From: NCEH01 sp002257205
Lineage (GTDB): Bacteria; Pseudomonadota; Alphaproteobacteria; Rhizobiales; Xanthobacteraceae
Assembly: GCF_043195105.1 (NCBI RefSeq)
Contig: NZ_JBAFWO010000008.1
Direction: 5' to 3' (one strand)
Length of the DNA stretch: 64,000 nucleotides
Below, piece by piece: positions 40,560 to 49,069 of the stretch. The notes beneath the pieces are model-generated. The model did no database searches, was not told where the DNA came from, and worked only from the letters and a program-made list of their open reading frames with translations. Within the stretch, counting starts at the first letter, position 1. The number at the start of each line of letters is the position of its first letter. The position numbers were made by a program, and so were the translations under genes.

Positions 40560-40987
40560 GCATCCCTTATTGGCCCGCCGATCTGCCGCAGCGCGTGTTG
40601 CGGGATGGGTATTCCGAAAGTCTCCCGGATGGACGCTTGTCCCGGCCTATGGAGAAGGGGCCATCGAAAACCCGCCGCCGGGGCATTGGCATCAAGCAAG
40701 TTGCCGCCGGCATCGTTGTGACGATGGACGAAAAGTTCCGGCTGGAACGGTTTTGGAACGAAGAGACGGACGGCGGGACGCTGCCATTCTTCATCCCCGC
40801 GCAGACGGGGGATGGCCAGGGCATTCTCACCGATGGTGGGTTTTCTCTGCTGGACGCGGACGGGCATCCGATCCTGACCACATCGTGGTGGCTGGTTAAG
40901 TTCGGAGACAGCGTGCCGACGCCGAATGCCATTGACAGAGACCCCTACCGCTTCCGCGTGTCTTTTGACTTGATGGTGATGCCATGA
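40556..40987 (+). CDS. Minor tail protein
   Basis: 143 residues. IPYWPADLPQRVLRDGYSES, MDEKFRLERFWNEETDGGTL and YRFRVSFDLMVMP match small tail proteins encoded directly after the tape measure in related siphophages. Probably part of the distal tail. Overlaps neighbours by four bases. Confidence 0.78.
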   Translation: MSIPYWPADLPQRVLRDGYSESLPDGRLSRPMEKGPSKTRRRGIGIKQVAAGIVVTMDEKFRLERFWNEETDGGTLPFFIPAQTGDGQGILTDGGFSLLDADGHPILTTSWWLVKFGDSVPTPNAIDRDPYRFRVSFDLMVMP

Positions 40988-41496
40988 GCCGGAACATCTC
41001 GCTTGCCGCCCGCAAGGAAATGAACAAGCCGGCCACCGGCGCAACGCCCATCACCCTGGTGGTGATCGAGCACGAGGACTTGCCGGAACCTGTTCGGCTC
41101 TCCGCAGATTACACCGAAACGCTGTCGATTGAACCCCTGATATTTGGGACGGTGAGCAACGGGAACACCTATCAGTTTGCGCTAATGAGCGCGAACCTTC
41201 CGGACGATCAAGAGGGCTCGCCCCCGCGCACGACCATCGTGTTTGAGAACGTGGACCAGGGCCAGGTTGCGGTGCTGCGGAGCATGTCCCCGTTCAAAGT
41301 CGCGACCGTGAGTCTCTATGTCGTGATGGCCTCAAGTCCCGATGCGGTTGAGGTGGAATTTACCGGGCTGAACGGCGGGCGCGTGGATTACGACGCGGGG
41401 CAGATCTCCATGGAAATCTCACGAGAGCCCGTCGCCTCGGAGCCGTGGCCCTGTGATCGGATGACGAAAGCGCGGTTCCCTGGCCTGCATCGGTAG
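40984..41496 (+). CDS. DUF1833 minor tail protein
   Basis: 170 residues. ITLVVIEHEDLPEPVRLSAD, TVVFENVD-type beta strands (RTTIVFENVDQGQVAVLRSM) and RMTKARFPGLHR match DUF1833. It usually precedes the NlpC/P60 gene directly; here 4.2 kb of accessory genes lie between them. Confidence 0.85.
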   Translation: MSRNISLAARKEMNKPATGATPITLVVIEHEDLPEPVRLSADYTETLSIEPLIFGTVSNGNTYQFALMSANLPDDQEGSPPRTTIVFENVDQGQVAVLRSMSPFKVATVSLYVVMASSPDAVEVEFTGLNGGRVDYDAGQISMEISREPVASEPWPCDRMTKARFPGLHR

Positions 41497-41520
41497 GGTC
41501 TGGGCTGGCAATACAAGCGT

Positions 41521-41946
41521 CTATTTAGTTGAATCTGCGGCAGCGGCCTTCTTGAATTTTGCGGTTGAAACGCGAAGGCTTGCCTGAGCTGCAAGCATCC
41601 TATCTAGGCAAGCGCTTGCCTTGGATAAGGGGGCCTTCTTTTTTACGTCGCTCTTTATGGCTGTGGCCACGCTGTCGGCAAGGATTGCAGCATCATCGGC
41701 AGATTTACCGCCTATGATGGCGACCGCTTCCAACGATGCCAGCGCGGCATAATAATGGGATGAACCAAGCGCGTTCTCGCAGAGATACGCGATGCCGAGG
41801 TAAACGGAGGCGTCTTCCACCATTTTTCTGGCGGCCTGTTCTGCGGCAGCGCGCGTCGCGGGGTCTGACCAAGCTGTGCCATGGACAAGCGGGATTAGAA
41901 CAGCACATCCCAATAAAAGACGATATGGCTTACGGGTGCAGGTCAA
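41521..41946 (-). CDS. Secreted protein of accessory island
   Basis: 141 residues from TTG 41946, supported by GGGAGGAG four bases upstream. The N-terminus (YRLLLGCAVLIPLVHGTAWS) is a signal peptide; the mature part is Ala-rich helical with two cysteines (YLCENALG and KASACLDRM) that could form a disulfide. Opposite strand to the tail genes, consistent with expression in the lysogen. Function unknown. Confidence 0.65.
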   Translation of the reverse strand: MTCTRKPYRLLLGCAVLIPLVHGTAWSDPATRAAAEQAARKMVEDASVYLGIAYLCENALGSSHYYAALASLEAVAIIGGKSADDAAILADSVATAIKSDVKKKAPLSKASACLDRMLAAQASLRVSTAKFKKAAAADSTK

Positions 41947-41986
41947 GCGCTCCTCCCAACTAATGAGGCCGCAGGCTACCTGCGTA

Positions 41987-42196
41987 TCACCCTTTAGAGG
42001 AGTCTCCCATTAAGTGCAGCCCGGCCTCCACAAAAGCACGGATCGCAGCGGGGCGTGTTGGGATTGGGCGTTGCTTGGCGCGCCACTCATCGATGCGCGC
42101 CAATAGTGCCGATGGAAGGCGAACCATCACCGGCTCCGTGTTCGCCTTAGGGCGCCCCGATTTTGATACTTTGATATTATCTATTGCGTCTGGCAT
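41987..42196 (-). CDS. Arc/CopG-type ribbon-helix-helix repressor
   Basis: 69 residues. The basic N-terminus (VSKSGRPKANTEP) leads to the strand VMVRLPSALLARIDEWRAKQ and helix RPAAIRAFVEAGLHLMG, the ribbon-helix-helix pattern. It diverges from an ORF6N antirepressor operon, with a palindrome between, the same logic as Arc/Mnt and Ant in the P22 immI region. Confidence 0.85.
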   Translation of the reverse strand: MPDAIDNIKVSKSGRPKANTEPVMVRLPSALLARIDEWRAKQRPIPTRPAAIRAFVEAGLHLMGDSSKG

Positions 42197-42280
42197 GCGT
42201 TTTTGATATCAAAGTAGCAGGCCGATGGGAAGCGGGAACTTCCACATCGGCCCTAACCAGCCTACGGAAGGAGTGCTTCC
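42197..42280. promoter_or_regulatory. Divergent operator region with TTTGATATCAAA palindrome
   Basis: A perfect 12-bp palindrome TTTGATATCAAA lies at 42202-42213, just before the ribbon-helix-helix ATG. A partial copy, TTTGATACTTTGATATTATC, lies inside the first codons of that gene (about 42162-42181). The AT-rich half-sites suit a ribbon-helix-helix protein that represses both directions. Confidence 0.65.
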
Positions 42281-42466
42281 ATGGACCAGGCTAAGAACCA
42301 GCCTACCACATCTCGCCGCCGTCCCGAAGATGCCGCCGCCTTTGGCGTCATGCTGTTGAAGGGTCTTCTGATCACGCCCCCGTCCAGCCCCGCGCTGGTG
42401 AAGGCCAACCCGAAGCTTCCGGTTCTGACCGGCGGCGTCGCTGCCAAGGTGAGGGAGGACGCGTGA
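42281..42466 (+). CDS. Small protein upstream of antirepressor
   Basis: 61 residues (MDQAKNQPTTSRRRPEDAAA); one mildly hydrophobic segment (FGVMLLKGLLITPP). Its stop overlaps the antirepressor start. Function unknown; it may couple translation. Confidence 0.55.
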   Translation: MDQAKNQPTTSRRRPEDAAAFGVMLLKGLLITPPSSPALVKANPKLPVLTGGVAAKVREDA

Positions 42467-43599
42467 TGAATAGCAAGCCACTCATGGTCTCCATCGCCGG
42501 CACCGACGTCCAGCAGGTGCTCTATAAGGGAGATCCCGTCGTCACGTTCGCCATGGTGGACGAGATCCACAAGCGGCCTGATGGCACGGGGCGCCGCACC
42601 TTCAATGAGCACCGGGCTCGATTCGTGGAGGGCGAGGACTTCGTTACGCTGAACCAACCGGACGAAATACGTACGCTTGGTTTTTCACGCCCGCAGGGGG
42701 GTACGCCAGCCTCCGTGATTCTCATCACCCGCCGAGGCTACCTCAAACTCGTCAAGCCCATGAGCGATGATCGCGCCTGGGAGGTCCAGGGCGAGATGAT
42801 CGACCGCTACTTTATGGTGGAGCAGATCGCCTCCCTCGCCCCGGACGTGCTGGAGGAAATCCGCCGCACGGACGGCATCGCCCGCCAGTTGTCCCACAAG
42901 GTCACGGAACAGGGTAAGGACATCGCCACGCTGGTGCAGGCCATGACTGCGCTGACCGCCATTGTGTCTCCCGGCGTCCCCGGCGTGTACCGCCCCGGCA
43001 AGTCGGCTGGTGAAATCCTCTCAGCGGCCGGGTTCACCGATGCGCCGAAGAACCTCGCCAAATGGTTTGGCAATCGCCTTGAGCAGGCGGGGTGCCGCGT
43101 CGAAGGGAATGGGCACAGCGGCATGGCCTATTATCGGCTGTTCGATCCCGACCGGGCCGATGCCTATTTGAAGAACGGCGGCAAGGCCGCTGTCGAGATG
43201 AAGATCGCGGAGCGGAAAGGGCAGGGCCGTCTTGCACTCTCCCGCATCGCCGCTGAACGCTACCTGCCTCAGGATATGCCGGAAGGAGCCGGGGTCATCA
43301 TTCTTGATGGGAAGCTCGTGATGTTCGACACGTCGGATATCGCGGTCGAAGACGGCGGACCTGCCGTCGTGGTGACGAGCGTGGGGGCGGTCTGTGTGGA
43401 TACCCCAGACCGCCGGGGCAATGCCAAATTTATGCTCGGCGCCCGTGGGGCGCTGACCTCTCCGATCCCCGAATATGTGCCGGGCAGGAAACAACCGATG
43501 CCCGTTGAACGCACCTGCGTCATTCTTGGCAAGGTGACGGAAGTACGCGTGGCGCGCCCGCGTCCGGTGCTGGTGGCATCGAATCCGATCGGCGCCTGA
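42466..43599 (+). CDS. ORF6N-domain antirepressor
   Basis: 377 residues from ATG 42466 (GTG 42463 possible), with GGGAGG seven bases upstream. ORF6N occupies about residues 10-115: VLYKGDPVVTFAMVDEIHKR, FNEHRARFVEGEDFVTLNQP and LITRRGYLKLVKPMSDDRAW. A linker with a short coiled coil leads to a winged-helix-like middle (SAAGFTDAPKNLAKWFGNRL) and a beta-rich C-terminal domain. Next to an Arc-like repressor it probably inactivates a prophage repressor. Confidence 0.85.
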   Translation: MNSKPLMVSIAGTDVQQVLYKGDPVVTFAMVDEIHKRPDGTGRRTFNEHRARFVEGEDFVTLNQPDEIRTLGFSRPQGGTPASVILITRRGYLKLVKPMSDDRAWEVQGEMIDRYFMVEQIASLAPDVLEEIRRTDGIARQLSHKVTEQGKDIATLVQAMTALTAIVSPGVPGVYRPGKSAGEILSAAGFTDAPKNLAKWFGNRLEQAGCRVEGNGHSGMAYYRLFDPDRADAYLKNGGKAAVEMKIAERKGQGRLALSRIAAERYLPQDMPEGAGVIILDGKLVMFDTSDIAVEDGGPAVVVTSVGAVCVDTPDRRGNAKFMLGARGALTSPIPEYVPGRKQPMPVERTCVILGKVTEVRVARPRPVLVASNPIGA

Positions 43600-43629
43600 G
43601 GAGCCTGATCAGGGATCATCCATTTCATC

Positions 43630-43861
43630 CTGGGAAATTCCCAGATTGATCACCTCATGAGCGTTGTGGGAATTTCTCACAACGCTCTGATCGCCTCCGA
43701 GCGCGGTGGAGAGGGTACCGACTTCATCGCTGCTGTGGCCGACATGCATAATATGGCTGAGGGGCACATTATCAAAGGCGCCAGCTCAATGGCAGCGCCT
43801 GCCCGCGTCCTTTGAATTCATTGAGCATTTGGAGGTTATCGTGGGAAAATCCCACAATAAC
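43630..43861. repeat. Three GTGGGAAATTCCCAC-type palindromes
   Basis: 43630-43644 is the perfect 15-mer CTGGGAAATTCCCAG. 43660-43686 has AGCGTTGTG and CACAACGCT arms around GGAATTTCT. 43835-43861 has GTTATcGTGGGA and TCCCACaATAAC arms around AAA. A fourth copy (GGTGGGAAATTCCCACC) lies inside the KilA-N gene at 15461-15477. Confidence 0.9.
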
Positions 43862-43960
43862 CTGCCCCCCAGTCAGGTTAAGTCATTAATTTTGAGCCGT
43901 TCAAAATCGAGCCGGCCACAGGAAACGGGGGCTCGCCAGCGGAAACGGTGGCGGCCCTAT
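43657..43960 (+). pseudogene. Decayed KilA-N antirepressor fragment
   Basis: One frame from ATG 43657 gives 52 codons (FIAAVADMHNMAEGHIIKGA) ending at 43815. The +1 frame continues FEFIEHLEVIVGKSHNN, which aligns with DFIEHLETMVGNSHLL of the intact KilA-N gene at 14988. The similarity extends to DNA, including the GTGGGAA-N-TTCCCAC-type palindrome. A frameshift near 43813 and loss of the 3' half leave no functional protein. Confidence 0.65.
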
Positions 43961-44059
43961 CGCGCCGATCATTCTCACAATGGTACCATTTGACACCATG
44001 TCGCCTTGACCGCGCTGTTATTTCGCGTTCTCCTGCATCAAACGGCGATGGGGATCGCA

Positions 44060-44488
44060 ATGAAAACGCGGGCGAAACGAAGGCCATTTATGGCCAATCG
44101 TCCAGACATCAATGCTGAGCCGCGCTACATTTCCAACCGTCCGGTGTGGGGGAAGCGCGTGTACGCAATCTGTTTTGATCTGGACACAGAGACGCTGAAG
44201 AATATGTACCACAACGATTCGTGGGAGAACGGCTACGCGGACATCGGACGGGTCCTGGCGCGACACGGCTTCACGCGGCAGCAGGGTAGCGTCTATTTCG
44301 GTGACGAGAATGTGGACCCGGTAAGGTGCGTCCTGGCTGTGCAAGACGTATCAAAGACATGCCCTTGGTTCGCTGCCGCTGTTAGCGATGTGCGGATGCT
44401 GCGGATTGAGGAAAACAATGACCTCATGCCAGCAGTCGGGCCGCCTGAATTACCCTTGGATCATCCGCCGATGCGTGCGGCGGAGTAG
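44060..44488 (+). CDS. vapD: VapD-family protein (Cas2-like fold)
   Basis: 142 residues from ATG 44060; ATG 44090 is an alternative. KRVYAICFDLDTETLKNMYH, YADIGRVLARHGFTRQQGSV, YFGDENVDPVRCVLAVQ, CPWFAAAVSDVRMLRIEENN and DLMP are the VapD signature in order. VapD is a small endoribonuclease-like protein related to Cas2 and found on plasmids and prophages. Here it has an N-terminal extension and a 20-residue C-terminal extension. No VapX partner is visible. Two terminators follow it. Confidence 0.9.
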   Translation: MKTRAKRRPFMANRPDINAEPRYISNRPVWGKRVYAICFDLDTETLKNMYHNDSWENGYADIGRVLARHGFTRQQGSVYFGDENVDPVRCVLAVQDVSKTCPWFAAAVSDVRMLRIEENNDLMPAVGPPELPLDHPPMRAAE

Positions 44489-44506
44489 GGGTATAGGACT
44501 AACTTT

Positions 44507-44532
44507 AAGGCGGCTTCATAGCCGCCTTTTTA
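44507..44532 (+). terminator. Terminator after vapD
   Basis: AAGGCGGC 44507-44514 pairs with GCCGCCTT 44521-44528, followed by T residues. Confidence 0.85.
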
Positions 44533-44563
44533 GTGTCCACTTCTGATACCATTCACACCAACC

Positions 44564-44587
44564 AAAGCCGCCTTCGGGCGGCTTTTT
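44564..44587. terminator. Second terminator, TTCG tetraloop
   Basis: AAAGCCGCC and GGCGGCTTT enclose a TTCG loop and are followed by T residues; flanking A residues allow function in both directions, closing the leftward genes as well. Confidence 0.8.
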
Positions 44588-44647
44588 CATGCCCGAATGA
44601 GCCACCCGATGGCGGGAGCATACAAGAATGGCTGACCGAAACTATAT

Positions 44648-44941
44648 TCACCACTTTCGAACGATGTAGTTCCCCTTAGGTGTGATCGTAATGCGGAAAT
44701 CCAGAACGTCATCTGTTTCCGGGTTTGTCTTACAGAAAAGGCGAAATACGTCGCCGTACTCGTCAGGCGGGTAATGTGCGACGACTTTTGCCACGGGGCA
44801 ATTGTAATCGCGCCTTAAAGCGTAACCGCGGAACGCCGACAATATCTTAGGAGTTGTCGTGCTACTTATCATGTCTGGCTCTGAATGAGCTGCGGTAACA
44901 AGTATCATCCATGCGAGCGGTATAATCCACTTGGCGCGCAT
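44648..44941 (-). CDS. Small secreted protein of accessory island
   Basis: 97 residues. A signal peptide (WIIPLAWMILVTAAHS) is followed by a mature part with two cysteines (DYNCPVAKVVAHYPPDEYG and FRLFCKTNPETDD) and a beta-rich end (FRITITPKGNYIVRKW). Function unknown; opposite strand to the tail genes suggests expression in the lysogen. Confidence 0.6.
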   Translation of the reverse strand: MRAKWIIPLAWMILVTAAHSEPDMISSTTTPKILSAFRGYALRRDYNCPVAKVVAHYPPDEYGDVFRLFCKTNPETDDVLDFRITITPKGNYIVRKW

Positions 44942-44983
44942 AACATCATTCCCCGGCGATCTGCCTTTGAGAAATATATTTTC

Positions 44984-45349
44984 TTAAGGACAAGACTTGA
45001 CGGCAGATGTGATATCTGCCGCCCCAACGGGGGCAAACAACTCGACGCGGGTTCCGCCATCCTCTTTAGTTAACCGAACGAAATAGAGTTCGCCGCCGGA
45101 CACGAGCGTTTGTTGCGGGGCTATTTCATAGACCCTTACAGGATCGGTAGTTGAAAGCGCGTGTGTTACCGGCGCCATCCTGCCGATGCTATTCCCAGGC
45201 AATGCGTTCAACTTTTGGATAATGCATCTCGCTTCATCATCTACCCCTTGTGGTGAGGTAAGGGATGCGATTGGGGCAGATGACCTAGGTGAATAGGCAC
45301 ACGCCGACAGCCCAAGGGCCAACACTAAAATCATAACGCGTTTCGGCAT
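44984..45349 (-). CDS. Lipoprotein of accessory island
   Basis: 121 residues. The N-terminus MPKRVMILVLALGLSACAYS carries lipobox LSAC. The mature domain is about 100 residues with two further cysteines. No recognised family. It may alter the cell envelope of the lysogen. Confidence 0.65.
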   Translation of the reverse strand: MPKRVMILVLALGLSACAYSPRSSAPIASLTSPQGVDDEARCIIQKLNALPGNSIGRMAPVTHALSTTDPVRVYEIAPQQTLVSGGELYFVRLTKEDGGTRVELFAPVGAADITSAVKSCP

Positions 45350-45433
45350 GTCGGCCCCCCCAGTCGCGAGCGGCGACCTTACGCAACCTCACATCACATT
45401 GTCCAATCACCAAAGGAGGCCACTATGAAGCGC

Positions 45434-45715
45434 TCACTGCTTCTTGGGCTTAGGCCCGATCGCGCGAACAAAGGTCGAGGCGGTCTCCGTGGCTACCTTC
45501 ATCATCAATTGGGACGACTGGGATTCCATCCCAGAAATGACGCTCGCCTTCGCGATGGTTTCAATGCGGCCCACAAGCCCTTCGATCTCCTCCCAAGCCT
45601 CGGCTTGGTCCTCAGGGAGAGCGCTTTCGACGAGCGCCCGAAGGATCAACTTCGTCGCCGCGACCTCCATGAAGAGAGCCTTCATCTGCGGATCATTGAT
45701 CTCTCTCTTGGCCAT
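45434..45715 (-). CDS. Hypothetical helical protein of accessory island
   Basis: 93 residues from ATG 45715 with AGGGGGAAGG upstream; a longer in-frame start at 45769 would overlap the NlpC/P60 gene. Helical (MKALFMEVAATKLILRALVE) with no membrane segment. Function unknown. Confidence 0.6.
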   Translation of the reverse strand: MAKREINDPQMKALFMEVAATKLILRALVESALPEDQAEAWEEIEGLVGRIETIAKASVISGMESQSSQLMMKVATETASTFVRAIGPKPKKQ

Positions 45716-45755
45716 GGCCTTCCCCCTCTCAAGCTTCTGAGGGGTTGAGCATACC

Positions 45756-46163
45756 ATGCATTGGAGCACGGCCTTTATCGGCCTGCCTTTCCATGGGCTT
45801 GGCCGCGACCGCAGCGGGCTCGATTGCTGGGGGCTTGTGCGCCTGGTGTTCGAGGAAGTCCGCGGCGTCGCGCTGCCCAGCTACACGGAGCGCTATGCCA
45901 GCGTGGCGGAGCGGCGGGAAATCGCTGCCGCCATGCACGAGGCCAGCGCCGGAGCGGATTGGCGCGCGGTCACCGAAGAACAGGAATTCGACGTCGCCAT
46001 GTTTAGGGCGATGGGCGATCCGCTGCATGTCGGATTGGTGGTCCGCAAGGGGCTGATGCTCCACGTCTCTTCCGGGATCGAGAGCCGGGTTGAATCCTAC
46101 CGCGATGGCCGCTGGAAGCCCCGCCTCCTCGGATTTTACAGGCACATATCGCAATGTCAGTAA
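45756..46163 (+). CDS. NlpC/P60 tail peptidase
   Basis: 135 residues. RSGLDCWGLVRLVFEEVRGV contains the catalytic cysteine and DPLHVGLVVRKGLMLHV the histidine of the NlpC/P60 fold. It processes or anchors the tail tip and helps penetrate peptidoglycan on infection. Overlaps the gpJ-like gene by ten bases. Confidence 0.88.
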   Translation: MHWSTAFIGLPFHGLGRDRSGLDCWGLVRLVFEEVRGVALPSYTERYASVAERREIAAAMHEASAGADWRAVTEEQEFDVAMFRAMGDPLHVGLVVRKGLMLHVSSGIESRVESYRDGRWKPRLLGFYRHISQCQ

Positions 46164-49039
46164 TGCTTCTCCCTGGCTTGGACGTTGCGCAGCGCGTGTC
46201 GCTGTGCGTCCCGGCTGGCGCCACCATTGGCGAGATTGTCGCGATTGCCGTGCCTGAGGAGGCGCGCCGCGCGGCTGTGCGCGTGACCATTGGCGATCAT
46301 GTGATCGAGCAGGCCGTGTGGCACCGCGTGACTCCGAGGGAGGGTGCACAGGTGATCGTGCGCTTGATCCCTGGTGATAACGGGCTCTTGCGCAGCGCCC
46401 TCATGATTGCGGTGGTGATTGCGGCGGCGGCTGTGTCTGGTGGCGCACTTGCGCCCCTCGGTACGTCGCTCGGATTAGGGGGTGCTCTAGCGCAAGGCTC
46501 CATCGGTGCGACCATCGCTGCCGCCGGCACCGCTATCGCCGGCAACATCCTCGTCAACGCCCTCGTGCCGATCCGGCAAGACAGCATCGACAAAACAGCC
46601 AGCAGCCCAACCTATTCGATCCAGGGGCTTAAGAACGTCGCCAACCCCGATGGTGTCGTCCCCCGCCTTCTTGGGGAAATGCGCTACGCCCCGGTTTATG
46701 CCGCCACACCTTATACAGAGGTGATCGGCAACGATCGCTATGTCATAGCTTCGTTTAATTTCGGCTACGGCCCGCTCGCGCTGCGAAATTTCAAGATCGG
46801 GGATACACCGATCGATGAATTCGTGGGCGTTGAAATTGAAGTTCGCGAAGGGTATCCAGACGATGACCCGCTAAGCCTCTACCCTCAGCAGGTGATCGAG
46901 GACGCGCTGTCGATCAACGTCCGCGCGGATAGTGATCCGTATGTCCGCGTTACCGCATCCGATGTGACAAAATATACAGTGGATATTGGGTTCGGTCAGG
47001 GATTGTTCGCGGTCAATAAATCTGGCGCCAAGATCCCGGCTGTCGTGCAGATCGGCATTCGCTATCGTCCGGCGGGCAGCGACGATGCGTGGACCACCGA
47101 GCCGCCCATGGTGGTGGTTGGCATTGCCCAGCAGCCCTTCTCCCGGTCCTATAGCGGGACATTTCCCGCGCGTGGGCAATATGAGGTGGAGACCGCGCGG
47201 CAGACGATCGACTTCGATACGACCACCATCCTCCAGGCAACGGGCCGCTCGGATTGGACCGCGCTCCGCTCCTATCGGCCGGAATATCCGCTCAATTTCG
47301 ACAAGCCCATGGCACTCGTAGCCGTTCGGATCAAAGCCACCGACCAGCTAAACGGGATGCTGGATTCCTTCAACGCGGAAGCCTGCTCGATCCTGCCCGA
47401 TTGGGACACCGGAACGCAGGCGTGGGTGACGCGAGAGACGCGTAATCCCGCCGCTCATTTTCGCCACGTCCTCACAGGCAACGCCATCGCATATCCCTTT
47501 TCGACATCGGAAATGGATGCGCTTGAGGACTGGCACGAATTTTGTGATGACAAAGGCCTGACCTACGATCGCGTGCACGATTACGAGGCTTCAGTGGGCG
47601 ATGTGCTGGGGGATATCGCCGCCGCCGGCCGGGCCGTCCCGCAGGACCGGGGCTCCAAATGGGGCGTCGTGATTGATCAGATCCAGGATATTGTGCGGGG
47701 CCACGTGTCCCCCCGCAACTCCTGGGGATTCAAGGGCAGCCGGTCCTTCGTTCGGCTCCCGGATGCCTTCCGCGTGAAATTCAAGGATGAAACCTTCGGC
47801 TACGTGGATGCCGAGCGCGTTGTCCCGCGCCCTGGATTTGTGGGCGATCCGCAGGTGACAGAGGAGCTTTCGCTTCCTGGCATCACCAATCCTGACCTGA
47901 TTTGGAAAGAGGCGCGCCGCCGGTTCTACGAGCTCCAGCACCGCGCCGACACCTATGAGGCCTATCAGGACTTCGAGCACCTCGTGGTCACCAGGGGCGA
48001 TCTGGTGAAATTGAGCCACGACGTTCTCGACCGGACGCAGATCGCGGCCCGCGTCAAATTCGTGGTCGATGATTTCGTCGAGTTGGACGAGCTCGTGACC
48101 ATGGAAGCCGGGTTGGGATATGCCTGCCGCTTCCGGCTTTCGGATGGAACGTCTGTCCTAAGGAGCGTCTATACCGGACCAGGCACGACGCAGACAATCC
48201 GCCTGACGGGTTCCGGGGCGATGCCTGAGGTTGGAGACCTTGCGTTCTTCGGACTTTCCTCGCAGGAAACCTTCGATCTCATTGTGAAGGGCGTCGAGGT
48301 TGGTGACGATCTGACCGCGAAGCTCACCTATGTCGATCACGCCCCGCAAATCCAGACCCTGACCGATGCGGACACCCCGCCGGCCTGGAACGGACGCGTG
48401 GGCACGGAACTCGATCCGAGCACGGTCGCGCCTGGCGTCCCGGTCATCTCCAGCGTCGTCTCTGGCGTCCTGGCCGGCGCGGATGCCGTCGTAGTTGGTG
48501 TCATACCAGGCTCCGGCATCGTGGTCCCGGTCTCCTACGACATCCGACACCGGCTCACGGGTGCGGGCTCCTGGTCCGGCCCGGTCACGATCTCCGCAGG
48601 CGACGGCGGGGCCTATATCACCGGCTATGCCAAGGGCGATGATATCGACCTATCGGCGCGGGCCACAAGCGCGTCCGCGATCTCCTCCGCATATTCCGCC
48701 ACGGTCACGCATGAGGTTGGAGCAACCGACCCGACAATCCAGGACGTGGATACGTTCTCCGCGGCGTGGAACGGCAGCACGTGGCTCTACGAATGGGCGT
48801 TTGAGACCTTGGCAGACGGCATGGACGAAGCCGCCGGGATCAAGATCCGTTACGGCTCCGGTACCAGCCTGGCCTGGGATGATTTGGAGCCGCTGCACAC
48901 CGGCGTGCTGATCGTCAGCCCCTGGGACATGAGCGTCCCGCCGCCTCTGGCGCCCACTGAAAGCTACACGTTCGGCGCTGTCACCGTGACTGGTGCGGGC
49001 GACCTTGGAACCCCGGTCCTGATCACCGTCACGGCCTGA
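46154..49039 (+). CDS. Tail tip attachment protein (gpJ/TipJ-like)
   Basis: 961 residues. The N-terminal beta domain (VSLCVPAGATIGEIVAIAVP) is followed by a hydrophobic Ala/Gly-rich segment at about 75-140, a feature of gpJ proteins. Then GLKNVANPDGVVPRLLGEMR, FNFGYGPLALRNFKIGDTPI, and later fibronectin-like repeats (PPAWNGRVGTELDPSTVAPG onward). It forms the distal tail hub to which spikes attach. Confidence 0.88.
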   Translation: MSVMLLPGLDVAQRVSLCVPAGATIGEIVAIAVPEEARRAAVRVTIGDHVIEQAVWHRVTPREGAQVIVRLIPGDNGLLRSALMIAVVIAAAAVSGGALAPLGTSLGLGGALAQGSIGATIAAAGTAIAGNILVNALVPIRQDSIDKTASSPTYSIQGLKNVANPDGVVPRLLGEMRYAPVYAATPYTEVIGNDRYVIASFNFGYGPLALRNFKIGDTPIDEFVGVEIEVREGYPDDDPLSLYPQQVIEDALSINVRADSDPYVRVTASDVTKYTVDIGFGQGLFAVNKSGAKIPAVVQIGIRYRPAGSDDAWTTEPPMVVVGIAQQPFSRSYSGTFPARGQYEVETARQTIDFDTTTILQATGRSDWTALRSYRPEYPLNFDKPMALVAVRIKATDQLNGMLDSFNAEACSILPDWDTGTQAWVTRETRNPAAHFRHVLTGNAIAYPFSTSEMDALEDWHEFCDDKGLTYDRVHDYEASVGDVLGDIAAAGRAVPQDRGSKWGVVIDQIQDIVRGHVSPRNSWGFKGSRSFVRLPDAFRVKFKDETFGYVDAERVVPRPGFVGDPQVTEELSLPGITNPDLIWKEARRRFYELQHRADTYEAYQDFEHLVVTRGDLVKLSHDVLDRTQIAARVKFVVDDFVELDELVTMEAGLGYACRFRLSDGTSVLRSVYTGPGTTQTIRLTGSGAMPEVGDLAFFGLSSQETFDLIVKGVEVGDDLTAKLTYVDHAPQIQTLTDADTPPAWNGRVGTELDPSTVAPGVPVISSVVSGVLAGADAVVVGVIPGSGIVVPVSYDIRHRLTGAGSWSGPVTISAGDGGAYITGYAKGDDIDLSARATSASAISSAYSATVTHEVGATDPTIQDVDTFSAAWNGSTWLYEWAFETLADGMDEAAGIKIRYGSGTSLAWDDLEPLHTGVLIVSPWDMSVPPPLAPTESYTFGAVTVTGAGDLGTPVLITVTA

Positions 49040-49069
49040 TCCTCCTCACATCTGAGAGAGTACCCCAAC

